From Acidobacteriota bacterium (GTDB lineage: Bacteria; Acidobacteriota; Blastocatellia; Pyrinomonadales; Pyrinomonadaceae), in the NCBI GenBank assembly GCA_003223025.1, contig QHXR01000006.1, forward strand, positions 228,681 through 292,680: a DNA stretch of 64,000 bases. The letters run 5' to 3'. The notes beneath the pieces are model-generated. The model did not search any database, was not told the origin of the DNA, and was given only the letters and a program-made list of their open reading frames with translations. The number at the start of each line of letters is the position of its first letter. Position 1 is the stretch's first letter. A program made the position numbers and the translations under genes. This document shows, piece after piece, positions 48,755 through 57,182 of the stretch.

Positions 48755-50191
48755 TTACCGGGCTCGTCGAACCGTGTTCAGAAATTCGATCAAACCATCC
48801 GTATCAAGATCGTAAACCTCAACATCGAACATCGACTTTAATTCGTCGAACGACATTCCGTCGAGCAGGATCGGCTCGTCCGACTTGATCGTGTGTTTTG
48901 GGATGACGACGAAATCGCCCTCGACCTGGGCGACAATATTTCGATAATCCTGCCCGGTCAGCAATCCCGCAACAGAGACGTCGCCGCCAAAATATGTGTT
49001 CGGAACCGCGAGGACGTGAAGACGCGATCCATGAGCTGCGTTGAACTGCGAAGTTTGCTCACTCAGGATCGGCGCAAACATCTCGCCGGTCAGAATCGTT
49101 CCGTAGGCCGATTGCGGATTGCGGGTTGCGGATTGCGGATTTCGGGGTCTCATAGCAACCGGATTTGTGCGAACGTCGACTGTCACACCGTCGAAATCCA
49201 CAATCCGCGATCCGCGATCCGACGTATTCAAAAGTTTTTCAAACTTCGTCAAAAAGCTCCGCACCATCCCGACCCCGTCTTCGATCTGAGGATAATTTCC
49301 GTAATGACGTCGCGAGGGAATATCGACGCCGCCTTTTATGTAGATCTCATCGCCGAGAAACGCGAACGTCGTCCCGAGCGTTTTGCGAAATTCTTTCTGC
49401 AGCATCTCGACTTCTTTGATCGTTCGGCGGCAGAACTCCGGCGTGACGCGAGTCAGACGGTCGTCGGTGTTGTATCGCGTCAGCGCGACCGGAACGACGG
49501 CAGTGCTTACAACCTTCGGAAAATGTGATGCTAGATCCCGAAGAGTTTTTTCGAGGATCTTTCCGTCGTTGATCTCCGGACAAAGCACGACTTGTGCGTG
49601 AAGCTCGATGTCATTGTCGAGCAATCGTTGAAGCTTGTCGGATATATCTGCACGCTTTTCATCGACACCGAGAAGATACGCGCGAGTCTTCAGATCCGTC
49701 GCATGGACCGAGACGTACTGCGGAGACAAGCGCTGCTCGACGATGCGATTCATCTCGTCTTCGGTTATCGAGCTGAGCGTCGTGTAGTTGCCGTATAGAA
49801 ATGAAAGTCGGATGTCTTCGTCGCGAACAAACAGCGAAGGACGCGCGTCGTCAGGATTTCCTTTGCAGAAGCAGAACAAACACTCGTTCGCACATTGTCG
49901 CGGAACGATCTGTTCGAACATCAGACCGAAGTCTTCGCTTTCGTCGCGATCGAATTCGATATCGATCGTCTGGCCGTCGGTTTTTTTGACTTGAAATGTA
50001 AGCTCGGTCTCGCCTGCGGTCTGAAAGCGGAAATCGAGATAATCGCGCACGGAACGGCCATTCACGCGAACGATCCGATCGCTCGGCGCCAGCTCGAGCT
50101 CTTCAGCCAAACTTCCCGGAGAAACTTCGGTGATGATCACGCCCGGACGGCGGAGCTGTGTAACAGCAGGTGTAACGGCGAATTCGTACAT
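48755..50191 (-). CDS. PDZ-radical SAM protein, TIGR03279/DUF512 family
   Basis: 478 residues. N-terminal PDZ-like domain (GVIITEVSPGSLAEELELAPSDRIVRVNGRSVRDYLDFRF), then a radical-SAM-like core with CANECLFCFCKG cysteines, LSFLYGNYTTLSS and the DUF512 C-terminal domain (GLLTGQDYRNIVAQVEGDFVVIPKHTIKSDEPILLDGMS). A 50-residue stretch before TGEMFAPIL is built partly of in-frame heptads (RNPQSATRNPQSA; SDRGSR). Function of the family is unknown. Confidence 0.9.
   Translation of the reverse strand: MYEFAVTPAVTQLRRPGVIITEVSPGSLAEELELAPSDRIVRVNGRSVRDYLDFRFQTAGETELTFQVKKTDGQTIDIEFDRDESEDFGLMFEQIVPRQCANECLFCFCKGNPDDARPSLFVRDEDIRLSFLYGNYTTLSSITEDEMNRIVEQRLSPQYVSVHATDLKTRAYLLGVDEKRADISDKLQRLLDNDIELHAQVVLCPEINDGKILEKTLRDLASHFPKVVSTAVVPVALTRYNTDDRLTRVTPEFCRRTIKEVEMLQKEFRKTLGTTFAFLGDEIYIKGGVDIPSRRHYGNYPQIEDGVGMVRSFLTKFEKLLNTSDRGSRIVDFDGVTVDVRTNPVAMRPRNPQSATRNPQSAYGTILTGEMFAPILSEQTSQFNAAHGSRLHVLAVPNTYFGGDVSVAGLLTGQDYRNIVAQVEGDFVVIPKHTIKSDEPILLDGMSFDELKSMFDVEVYDLDTDGLIEFLNTVRRAR
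49111..49145. repeat. Five heptads in frame inside the radical SAM gene
   Basis: ATTGCGG, ATTGCGG, GTTGCGG, ATTGCGG, ATTTCGG; on the coding (minus) strand CCGCAAT units encode RNPQSATRNPQSA. Confidence 0.88.
49196..49223. repeat. Four heptads, opposite-arm array, same gene
   Basis: ATCCACA, ATCCGCG, ATCCGCG, ATCCGAC; inverted relative to 49111-49145, so the pair could form a hairpin around the 50 bases between. Encodes part of TSDRGSRIVD. Confidence 0.8.
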
Positions 50192-50568
50192 CGATTTCGA
50201 AGCTACTTAGTGTATGTCGGGCTCCATTGGGTTGGCAAATAACTGTCGGACAAGCAAGTTTCGAAGGTTCAACGAAGATTTGAACGCGAATCGGGCGGAT
50301 CAGGCGGATTAAAGCAGATCTGAAAAGAAATTGGGTCTTTCTTGTTTTGTGTGATTCCTGTGTTTCGTGGTTAAGTTTCAGGTCGTTGCAGAATCCGAAA
50401 TCAAAAGACAAACCACGAAACACACGAATCACGCGAAAAAGAAGACGAAAAAGACAGAGGAAAGGAAAATTTTCGCCCGCGGAACACGCGAAAAGACGCG
50501 AAATTAAGAATCGGAGTTCTTATTTTCGCGTCCTTTCGCGTATTTCGCGGGCAATCAATTCCAACGAG
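50192..50568. other. Spacer filled with two hairpin repeats
   Basis: 377 bases. A first part (50271-50325) has CGAATCGGGCGGATCAGGCGGAT, related to the ACGCGGAT family. Then GTGATTCCTGTGTTTCGTGG (50351-50372) pairs with its inverse at 50411-50432 with three mismatches. Last, a CGCGAAA-family hairpin has arms 50475-50509 and 50518-50552. The last copy ends 16 bases before the alanine dehydrogenase stop. No gene or RNA seen. Confidence 0.8.
50475..50552. repeat. CGCGAAA hairpin element
   Basis: 35-base arms with about six mismatches; right arm TTTCGCGTCCTTTCGCGTATTTCGCGGGC is identical to the right arm of the copy at 37706-37812, left arm more decayed. Confidence 0.85.
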
Positions 50569-51702
50569 CTAAGCCGCGGCGGCTTTCAGGTCGATCAGAC
50601 TATCGAGCGCCGTGTATTCGAGATTCTGCGATGTCGCGACCGCTTCGTAAGTCAGCTTGCCGGCGTATGTGTTGACGCCTTCGCGGAGACCTTGATCATC
50701 TTTGATCGCACCTTCGAAGCCTTTGTTCGCGAGATCGAGCGCGTACGGCAGCGTCGCATTCGTCAAAGCAAACGTCGAAGTACGCGGAACTGCACCCGGC
50801 ATGTTCGCCACGCAATAATGCAAAACGCCTTCTTCGTAGTACGTCGGATTCGAGTGCGTCGTCGCGTGCGTCGTTTCAAAGCATCCGCCCTGATCGACCG
50901 CGACGTCGACGAGAACGGCACCGTTCGGGACTAGCTTCAGCATGTCACGGGTGACAAGCTTCGGAGCCGCGGCACCGACGACGAGAACCGCGCCAATGAC
51001 GAGATCCGCATGCGATATCGCTTCCTCGATCGCGTAACGCGACGATGCAAGCGTCTGAACCTTCGAAAGAAAAATATCGTCGAGCTGACGCAGACGATCG
51101 AGATTGCGATCGATGATCGTTACCTTTGCACCGAGACCCACTGCCATCTTCGCAGCTTCGGTTCCGACGATTCCGCCGCCGATGATCACAACATTCGCTG
51201 CCGGAACTCCCGGAACACCGCCGAGCAGAATTCCCCGCCCGCCGTTCATCTTCTCGAGATAGGTTGCGCCGACCTGAACCGACATTCGCCCCGCGACTTC
51301 CGACATCGGAGTCAGAAGCGGAAGACGGCCCTGCTTGTCGGTGATCGTTTCGTACGCGACGCCGGTCACTTTGCGATCCATCATCTGCTTCGTGAGCTCG
51401 AGCTCAGGTGCGAGATGCAAGTAAGTGAACAGCAACTGATTCTCACGCATCCGCGGATATTCGGGAGCGATCGGCTCTTTGACCTTTACGATCATGTCGC
51501 CCGTCTTCCAAATGTCGTCGGCAGTGTCGAGCAGCTTGCCGCCTGCCTTCACATACTGATCATCGGTGAAGCCTGAGCCTTCGCCGGCGGTCTTTTGTAC
51601 ATAGACTTCGTGCCCTGCGTGAGCAAGTGCCTGAACACCCGCAGGCGTCAGTCCGACACGGTATTCGTTATCTTTGATCTCTTTCGGCAGACCAACTTTC
51701 AT
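50569..51702 (-). CDS. ald: Alanine dehydrogenase
   Basis: 377 residues. [33 protein letters not shown] is the AlaDH/PNT start; [30 protein letters not shown] the NAD-binding fold; [45 protein letters not shown] the conserved C-terminal block. It interconverts L-alanine and pyruvate plus ammonia. GGAG lies ten bases before the ATG. Preceded by a good promoter and a palindrome. Confidence 0.96.
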   Translation of the reverse strand: MKVGLPKEIKDNEYRVGLTPAGVQALAHAGHEVYVQKTAGEGSGFTDDQYVKAGGKLLDTADDIWKTGDMIVKVKEPIAPEYPRMRENQLLFTYLHLAPELELTKQMMDRKVTGVAYETITDKQGRLPLLTPMSEVAGRMSVQVGATYLEKMNGGRGILLGGVPGVPAANVVIIGGGIVGTEAAKMAVGLGAKVTIIDRNLDRLRQLDDIFLSKVQTLASSRYAIEEAISHADLVIGAVLVVGAAAPKLVTRDMLKLVPNGAVLVDVAVDQGGCFETTHATTHSNPTYYEEGVLHYCVANMPGAVPRTSTFALTNATLPYALDLANKGFEGAIKDDQGLREGVNTYAGKLTYEAVATSQNLEYTALDSLIDLKAAAA

Positions 51703-51726
51703 AAATAAATTCTCCGGATAGCTAGA

Positions 51727-51738
51727 TTCTTATAAGAA
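51727..51738. promoter_or_regulatory. 12-bp palindrome in the ald leader
   Basis: TTCTTATAAGAA, perfect symmetry, just downstream of the predicted start site and 25 bases before the ATG. Candidate operator; the binding protein is unknown. Confidence 0.4.
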
Positions 51739-51748
51739 CAAACGATGG

Positions 51749-51777
51749 ATTTTACATTGTTTCCGACAATTTGTTAA
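51749..51777 (-). promoter_or_regulatory. Promoter of ald
   Basis: On the minus strand TTAACA (51777-51772), a 17-base spacer and TAAAAT (51754-51749), each one base from consensus. Predicted leader of about 40 bases. Confidence 0.65.
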
Positions 51778-51816
51778 ACGGGCGGGAAAGGCGGGCATTC
51801 ACGCAGCCGAGCCGGG

Positions 51817-51850
51817 CAAAATAAAAGTGTGGAGCCGGAGCTCCACACTT
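51817..51850 (-). terminator. Terminator of the M36 protease gene
   Basis: On the minus strand AAGTGTGGAGC, loop TCCG, GCTCCACACTT, then TTTATTTT. An 11-bp perfect stem (51825-51835 with 51840-51850) 20 bases after the stop codon. Confidence 0.85.
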
Positions 51851-51870
51851 CAACAGTCAAAGGTTCGAAT

Positions 51871-54800
51871 TTACTGGGCTGTTACGACCAGTCCACTGAC
51901 CTCGTCTTGAATCGTCAACGCTTGAGATGCAAACGTGTATCTCTTTGATTGACCGTTAAGGACATAGGTCTGGCCTACCTCTACGTCGGTGAATGTGAAG
52001 TAACCGAAGGCATTACTTCGACTGAGTCGTCCGTTGCCCGTTGTATCGTCGAGCGTAAGCACGACGTTGCTAATGCCGCGCCCCGCAGCATCGACAACTT
52101 GACCCGAGACATCCACGCCGGCCGCGGTCGGTCCAAACGCGGTACACGTGAATTGCCGTGGCGTGATGATAAGTGACCAGCCGTTGAAAGTTCCCGCAGT
52201 TCCCGACACTTGATCGGAGGCGATTGCGCGCCATGCACCGAGCGAGCTCGTGTTGTCGAAATTGCTCAACTGCGGAGTAGCATCGGCAGCCGGGAAACCG
52301 ACCCCTGCCCATGTCGGAGAATTGAATATAGGTTTCCATGAACCGGTAAACGGCATTTGTGCGTTAGTCGCAAGCAGCACGTCACCCGCGGCTTCATCAT
52401 CAAAGCGCATGTTGGTGATATTGTCGCCTAATCCGCCACCTCCGACGGCTCCGCCGAGAAAAGCGAGAACATCGGTTCCGTATCCGTTCGGGCCTTTGAC
52501 ACTGAATGTCAGATCGCCCGTCTTCAAGTGCGAGATGCTGTCGATACGAACGTCAACATCGGCGATGTCGTAATCGTCGGGCACGTTGATCGTGTTGCCG
52601 ACGCCGGCCGGACGAAGATCCTGAATTGTCAGAGCAAGTGCGCTGGCCGTGTAAGTTACGGGTGCCTGAGTTCCGCTCGGTGTTCCGATACGCAGCGAGA
52701 AATTTCTGGCGACGCTTCCGAACGAGCTCGTGATCGTCAGGGTGAAATTCATCGCCGAACCGCAGCCGGCCGCAAGCGGGGCTTTGGCTACGATATTGAA
52801 CGCGTTGCGATTCGCGTTTGAATTCGGCGAGATCACCGGATACGTCGTAGAAGGGTTCAAAATCGTGACGCCCGGCGTCGAACTGGTCAACGTCGCCGTA
52901 ACGCCGGACGCTATTCTTACAGCGCGGCGGAAAGGATTGCGGACATTGATCTCAAAGCGAAACGGCTCGTTCGGATCGATAAAGCCGGAATTGTTTCCGA
53001 TCGTATCGGTAACGGCGATCGTGTTGACGTCGAGGCTCGGGGTCGTGAACGATTCCACAACTCCAAAGTGCGGAGCATACCGCGTAAAGCTGACCGCGTT
53101 CTTGACACGAGCTCCATAGCCTAATCCGCGATCGGCGAAACCGCCCCAGATAGAATCCTCGTTTGCACACGCATTGGTCGCACAGTCGGCATCTATCAAA
53201 GCATCTCGTGCCTGGATCAGCGAAGGATTGATCGGAGTCATTTTCATCGCATCCGTAACAAGCTGGAGCATGATCTGATTACCAGTCGGCACGACGCCAC
53301 CGTTAGCAGCGATGATGCGACTGCGAACCTCCCAGAGAGTCAAAGTCCAGATCTCGCCGACGTTGTGAACCTCGCCCGCTCCGGCTATGTTATTTCCGAG
53401 CGGGTCAGCCGCAATGCCGCCCGAAAGATTGTTGGTCACCTGATCAGCGTCGGCCCATGTCATCGGATTGATCGTATTGTCCGTCGTATACGGGAAGCGA
53501 CGGATGCCGTAAACGTAATTGTCCTGATACGTCGTGATACCGAAAGCCTTGTATGTCGCATAGGCTCCGGATGCATATTTTGAATCCGGATTATCGGAGG
53601 CAGTGTTATTAAGAAGTGAAAGCGCATAGAAATCGCTCCAGCCCTCGCCCATTCCGGCGCCGATATCCCATTCGAGTCCCGCACCGTTTCCGATGATTCG
53701 ATTCGAAGTTCCGTGCGTCAATTCGTGAATCAGTATCTCTGAATCCAGTCCGCCATCACGGTCGACCGTCGGCCCCGTGAAGTTGAACATCTGGGCCCGG
53801 CCGGATGTACCATCGGGCGGAGTCGAGAAGTTCGCGTTATCGTTCGCCTGGCCATCCTGCACATCGACGAATATTCGATCGTTGCCTGAACCGCCTCCGA
53901 GAAAATTATTATTCTGGAAATTACCGGCCGCAGTGTTGAATCCGAGAGCGAACAGTTGATCGTGGTACCAGTTCGTGACGTAGAACTGTTGGACGATCGA
54001 TCCACGCAAAAATCCGGTTCCGGCAGAGCCCGCGACTGAGGCGCTTGTACCCGCTTCAGGATTTCCACCTTGCGGCGCCGGCAAAAAGTCGGTTTGAAAA
54101 TCCCGCGGCGCGGTGCCAAGAAAGTCTCGGTTACGGGATCCCGAATCAAGATTGCCTGTCGGCCGCCCGCTACCGTCAACGGCTGAAGCACCAGCGCTAT
54201 CACATACGTCGGAAGCTCCAGCCGTGCGATCCGCACACGCGAGAGCGTTGTTACCTAATGTCTGCGTCTCTGTCGCCGTGCACACTCCACCCGGGCAATC
54301 ATCGATCCATCCGTTCGGACTCGCCGTCGTATTCTGCGCAAAAAACATACTGACTGTTGAAGGAGCAATGCCGGCATATTGAGTATTGGCGCCGACGACC
54401 GCAGCCGATGGCGACTGAGGTGCCGGACTATCCGCAGGAGTCTTTCCATCCGCCTGAACGTAGACGCGGAATCTCGCGTCGTGAGTCGACGCATCCGAGC
54501 GCATGTTCTTACGCCACAACTGCGTCCCATCGCGAGCATCTACGATCACGTACCAGTCGTACTCGACGCCGAACACGATCTCCGACCATGCTGGAACAAG
54601 AATGCCGGGAGCTACAGGAAAATAGACGAGCTTGCTCGTCACACGACCGCCGATGTTCGGGTCGTCAACTCGCATTTCAGTTCGATAACCGTTCTCATCC
54701 GACGCGACGACGCTCATCTTTTGTGTTTCAAGCGGAACTTCCAATTTCGCCATCGTGCGCACGAGCGCTTCCTGGGGCGAAAGCAGATCTGTTATCAACT

Positions 54801-55476
54801 CCGCAGTCTCCGATGCTTTCGGCACCATCAATCCGAGCGATTTAACGACGCGTCCGTCGCGATCGAGGATGAACCGCGACTCACTCTGAAATACCGGCCG
54901 ACCGTTTATGATCTGTTCGACGCGGACCATTCGAAGACCGCTGTCAGGAGAAACGCTCTCACCGATAAAGTTCAAATTCGCGATCTCACCTTCATCAAGT
55001 CCGTAGATGCCGCGGTTCTCCGAGATAAATCTGCGAACGATCTCTTCTCCGGATCGCGTCGATGGCTCCGTCATACCCTTCGCGCTTCTAACGATCTCGA
55101 CAGCTCCGGTTAATATCGAACCGTCGACATCCACGTCAGCATGTTTTTGCTTGAGGTCTTCGACCGCTTCTTCGATCGACGTACGATTAGTTGCTGCCGT
55201 GTTGTTGATCGCAGAGTCGACATCGATCAGCGAACTTTTGTTGACTTGATCTTTCAGACTCGCGGGGCTGAGTCGAATATCGAAATTCGGTATCCGCCGC
55301 GAGAGCATTGTCGCCGCTTTCGCCGTGAACAGTTCCGTACTGAGTTCCTTTCCGGTTTCAAAAAGTTCCTGGGCTTTCGAACTAGAACCTACAAGGGCGA
55401 GTACGGTGATGAACACCAGGGTCATTGTTAAAAGTACGATTGTTTTCGTTTGGGGTTTTGTATTTTGCTTTTGCAT
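51871..55476 (-). CDS. Secreted M36 (fungalysin) metallopeptidase with P domain and CarboxypepD_reg tail
   Basis: 1201 residues. Signal peptide (about 1-36), FTP/PepSY-like propeptide (about 90-330), then the M36 catalytic domain with ILIHELTHGTSNRI (HExxH, near 580) and GMGEGWSDFYALSLL (third ligand Glu). Later domains: an Ig-like region, a proprotein-convertase P domain (about 985-1120) and a final CarboxypepD_reg repeat (SGQVVDAAGRGISNVVLTLDDTTGNGRLSRSNAFGYFTF). A secreted zinc protease that degrades extracellular protein. Confidence 0.94.
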   Translation of the reverse strand: MQKQNTKPQTKTIVLLTMTLVFITVLALVGSSSKAQELFETGKELSTELFTAKAATMLSRRIPNFDIRLSPASLKDQVNKSSLIDVDSAINNTAATNRTSIEEAVEDLKQKHADVDVDGSILTGAVEIVRSAKGMTEPSTRSGEEIVRRFISENRGIYGLDEGEIANLNFIGESVSPDSGLRMVRVEQIINGRPVFQSESRFILDRDGRVVKSLGLMVPKASETAELITDLLSPQEALVRTMAKLEVPLETQKMSVVASDENGYRTEMRVDDPNIGGRVTSKLVYFPVAPGILVPAWSEIVFGVEYDWYVIVDARDGTQLWRKNMRSDASTHDARFRVYVQADGKTPADSPAPQSPSAAVVGANTQYAGIAPSTVSMFFAQNTTASPNGWIDDCPGGVCTATETQTLGNNALACADRTAGASDVCDSAGASAVDGSGRPTGNLDSGSRNRDFLGTAPRDFQTDFLPAPQGGNPEAGTSASVAGSAGTGFLRGSIVQQFYVTNWYHDQLFALGFNTAAGNFQNNNFLGGGSGNDRIFVDVQDGQANDNANFSTPPDGTSGRAQMFNFTGPTVDRDGGLDSEILIHELTHGTSNRIIGNGAGLEWDIGAGMGEGWSDFYALSLLNNTASDNPDSKYASGAYATYKAFGITTYQDNYVYGIRRFPYTTDNTINPMTWADADQVTNNLSGGIAADPLGNNIAGAGEVHNVGEIWTLTLWEVRSRIIAANGGVVPTGNQIMLQLVTDAMKMTPINPSLIQARDALIDADCATNACANEDSIWGGFADRGLGYGARVKNAVSFTRYAPHFGVVESFTTPSLDVNTIAVTDTIGNNSGFIDPNEPFRFEINVRNPFRRAVRIASGVTATLTSSTPGVTILNPSTTYPVISPNSNANRNAFNIVAKAPLAAGCGSAMNFTLTITSSFGSVARNFSLRIGTPSGTQAPVTYTASALALTIQDLRPAGVGNTINVPDDYDIADVDVRIDSISHLKTGDLTFSVKGPNGYGTDVLAFLGGAVGGGGLGDNITNMRFDDEAAGDVLLATNAQMPFTGSWKPIFNSPTWAGVGFPAADATPQLSNFDNTSSLGAWRAIASDQVSGTAGTFNGWSLIITPRQFTCTAFGPTAAGVDVSGQVVDAAGRGISNVVLTLDDTTGNGRLSRSNAFGYFTFTDVEVGQTYVLNGQSKRYTFASQALTIQDEVSGLVVTAQ

Positions 55477-55782
55477 GGTGATTTTTGGGGGTGTATGACG
55501 ACGTGGGCGCGTCGTTGTGCAGTCGTTCTTCCGAACGTGGTTTCATTCTTCGGGAAGTAAAATAAATTGATTAGATCGTTAGGACGAGCCGAGCGTCGCT
55601 CTGAATAACTTCGGTCCGGTAACCGAACAAAGAGTTCACCGGAAATACTACAGTAAAAAGCGCGGTTGAGGTAACTTTTTTGTCTCGTGATAGTTGATGG
55701 CTTGTAAAATTTTTACACACCGCTCTCGATCTTCAAAAAAATCGTTGATATTCGCCGGCGTTCTTCGCTATCCTCGACCGCA
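55477..55782. other. Divergent spacer M36 protease / DAO gene
   Basis: 306 bases, carrying both promoters by position. A TGTAAAA-T-TTTTACA palindrome lies near the DAO side (separate entry). No dispersed repeat is seen. Confidence 0.55.
55703..55717. promoter_or_regulatory. Candidate operator TGTAAAA-T-TTTTACA
   Basis: Perfect 7-bp inverted repeat with a one-base centre, 66 bases before the DAO start and next to TTGAGG-N16-TGATAG, a weak promoter. Regulator unknown. Confidence 0.4.
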
Positions 55783-56949
55783 ATGCTTACCGTCTCATCA
55801 ATCGATCGCCGCCGCTTTCTTCGCGATACGATCACCGTCGCGGGATTTTCATTCGCGGCCGCCGCGATCCCGACTCAACTGCTTGCACAGACAGCGGCTC
55901 GTCGCTTCGCTCCGGTGAAAGTTTCCCGCGATCGTGTTATCCGTGAGGTCGTCGGTCTGAGGCCGTTTAGACCTGAGGGATATCTCGTCGACGCGGAGCG
56001 TGCAGGCGCAAAACTTCTCGTTCACAATTACGGTCACGGCGGAGCGGGTATCACACTTTCGTGGGGAACGGCGGTTCAGGCCGTCGATCTCGTACGCGAC
56101 TTTTCCGTTGCGTCGACTCCGCGCCGAACCTCACGTCCGACGCGCTTTGCGGTCATCGGCTGTGGCGTAAACGGGCTTTCGACCGCGATCATGATTCAGC
56201 GGCGCTACGCAGAGATCGGCGGAACCGTGACCATTTATGCAAAGGATCTGCCGCCCGACACGACCTCAAACATCGCGGGCGGATTTTGGTCGCCGACATC
56301 CGTTTACGACGGCGACGCGGCGTCGACGAGATTCCTCGAGCAGTTTCGAACCGCGGCTCGTATTTCGAACCGGGCGTTCCAGTTACTGGTCGGAGCCGAT
56401 TATGGAGTGCGATGGTTCGATACTTTTGACCTTGGCAGAAGCGAAGCGAGCCTGCAGTACCAACTTCCGGGCGGGAACGATCTCTATCCGCAACTGACTG
56501 TGCATCGCGATCCCGAACACTACTTCGGATTTCCGTTCGTTCGACAGTACAGCACCATGATCATCGAACCGCAGGTCTATCTGCGTTCTTTGCTGCGTGA
56601 TTTTCACAACGCAGGCGGTCGTATAGTTGTAAAAGAATTCCGTAACCGCGAAGAAGTTTTGATGCTTCCCGATCAGGTAATATTCAACTGCAGCGGGCTC
56701 GGCGCCCGAGCTCTGTTCGACGACAAGAAGCTCACTCCGGTGCGGGGACAGCTCGAGATACTCTTGCCGCAGCCCGAAGTCGATTACTGCTATCTCGGCG
56801 GCGGATACATGTTCCCTCGTTCGGACGGCATCGTCCTCGGCGGCACATTCGATCATGACAATTGGTCCCTCGATGTGAATCGCGAACAGGCGAATTACAT
56901 TTTAAATTCGCACATGGAGATCATGAGAGCGATGCAGCCTCGGGCTTAA
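55783..56949 (+). CDS. FAD-dependent oxidoreductase of the DAO family, Tat-exported
   Basis: 388 residues. DRRRFLRDTITVAGFSFAAAA is a twin-arginine signal. After a 60-residue lead-in that includes RPFRPEGYLVDAER and HNYGHGGAGITLSWGTA, normally found near the end of D-amino-acid oxidases, comes the Rossmann dinucleotide motif FAVIGCGVNGLSTAIMIQRR. The C-terminal half (VIFNCSGLGARALFDD; GQLEILLPQP; DGIVLGGTF) is DAO-like. The family's C-terminal signature thus lies at the N terminus, an apparent circular permutation. Confidence 0.85.
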   Translation: MLTVSSIDRRRFLRDTITVAGFSFAAAAIPTQLLAQTAARRFAPVKVSRDRVIREVVGLRPFRPEGYLVDAERAGAKLLVHNYGHGGAGITLSWGTAVQAVDLVRDFSVASTPRRTSRPTRFAVIGCGVNGLSTAIMIQRRYAEIGGTVTIYAKDLPPDTTSNIAGGFWSPTSVYDGDAASTRFLEQFRTAARISNRAFQLLVGADYGVRWFDTFDLGRSEASLQYQLPGGNDLYPQLTVHRDPEHYFGFPFVRQYSTMIIEPQVYLRSLLRDFHNAGGRIVVKEFRNREEVLMLPDQVIFNCSGLGARALFDDKKLTPVRGQLEILLPQPEVDYCYLGGGYMFPRSDGIVLGGTFDHDNWSLDVNREQANYILNSHMEIMRAMQPRA

Positions 56950-56970
56950 TTCAAGTTCTCTACAAATTTC

Positions 56971-57041
56971 TGCAACGGATGAACGCGGATGACGCAGATA
57001 GGATTTACTTTTCTTATCCGCCTCGTCCCCGCCATCCGTGA
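56971..57041. repeat. Decayed ACGCGGAT-family hairpin
   Basis: CAACGGATGAACGCGGATGA, then CGCAGATA, partly pairs with TTATCCGCCTCGTCCCCGCC and ATCCGTG. Several mismatches; the oldest-looking of the three members. Confidence 0.6.
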
Positions 57042-57076
57042 CGAGTTACGTACAAAACTCCCGGAGCCAATCCCGC

Positions 57077-57117
57077 CAACAATAATCGTTGATTGTTGTA
57101 ATCTAAGTTGCTACAAT
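57077..57117 (+). promoter_or_regulatory. Promoter of the SpoIID-domain gene with overlapping inverted repeat
   Basis: TTGATT (57089-57094), a 17-base spacer and TACAAT (57112-57117). CAACAAT (57077-57083) and ATTGTTG (57092-57098) form a 7-bp inverted repeat over the -35 region, a plausible regulator site. Confidence 0.5.
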
Positions 57118-57182
57118 CCCTCGTTATAGCCCATACCTCACACTCCAAGTAGCTCTCAATCTCTTTTGGAGGAATTAAAGAA

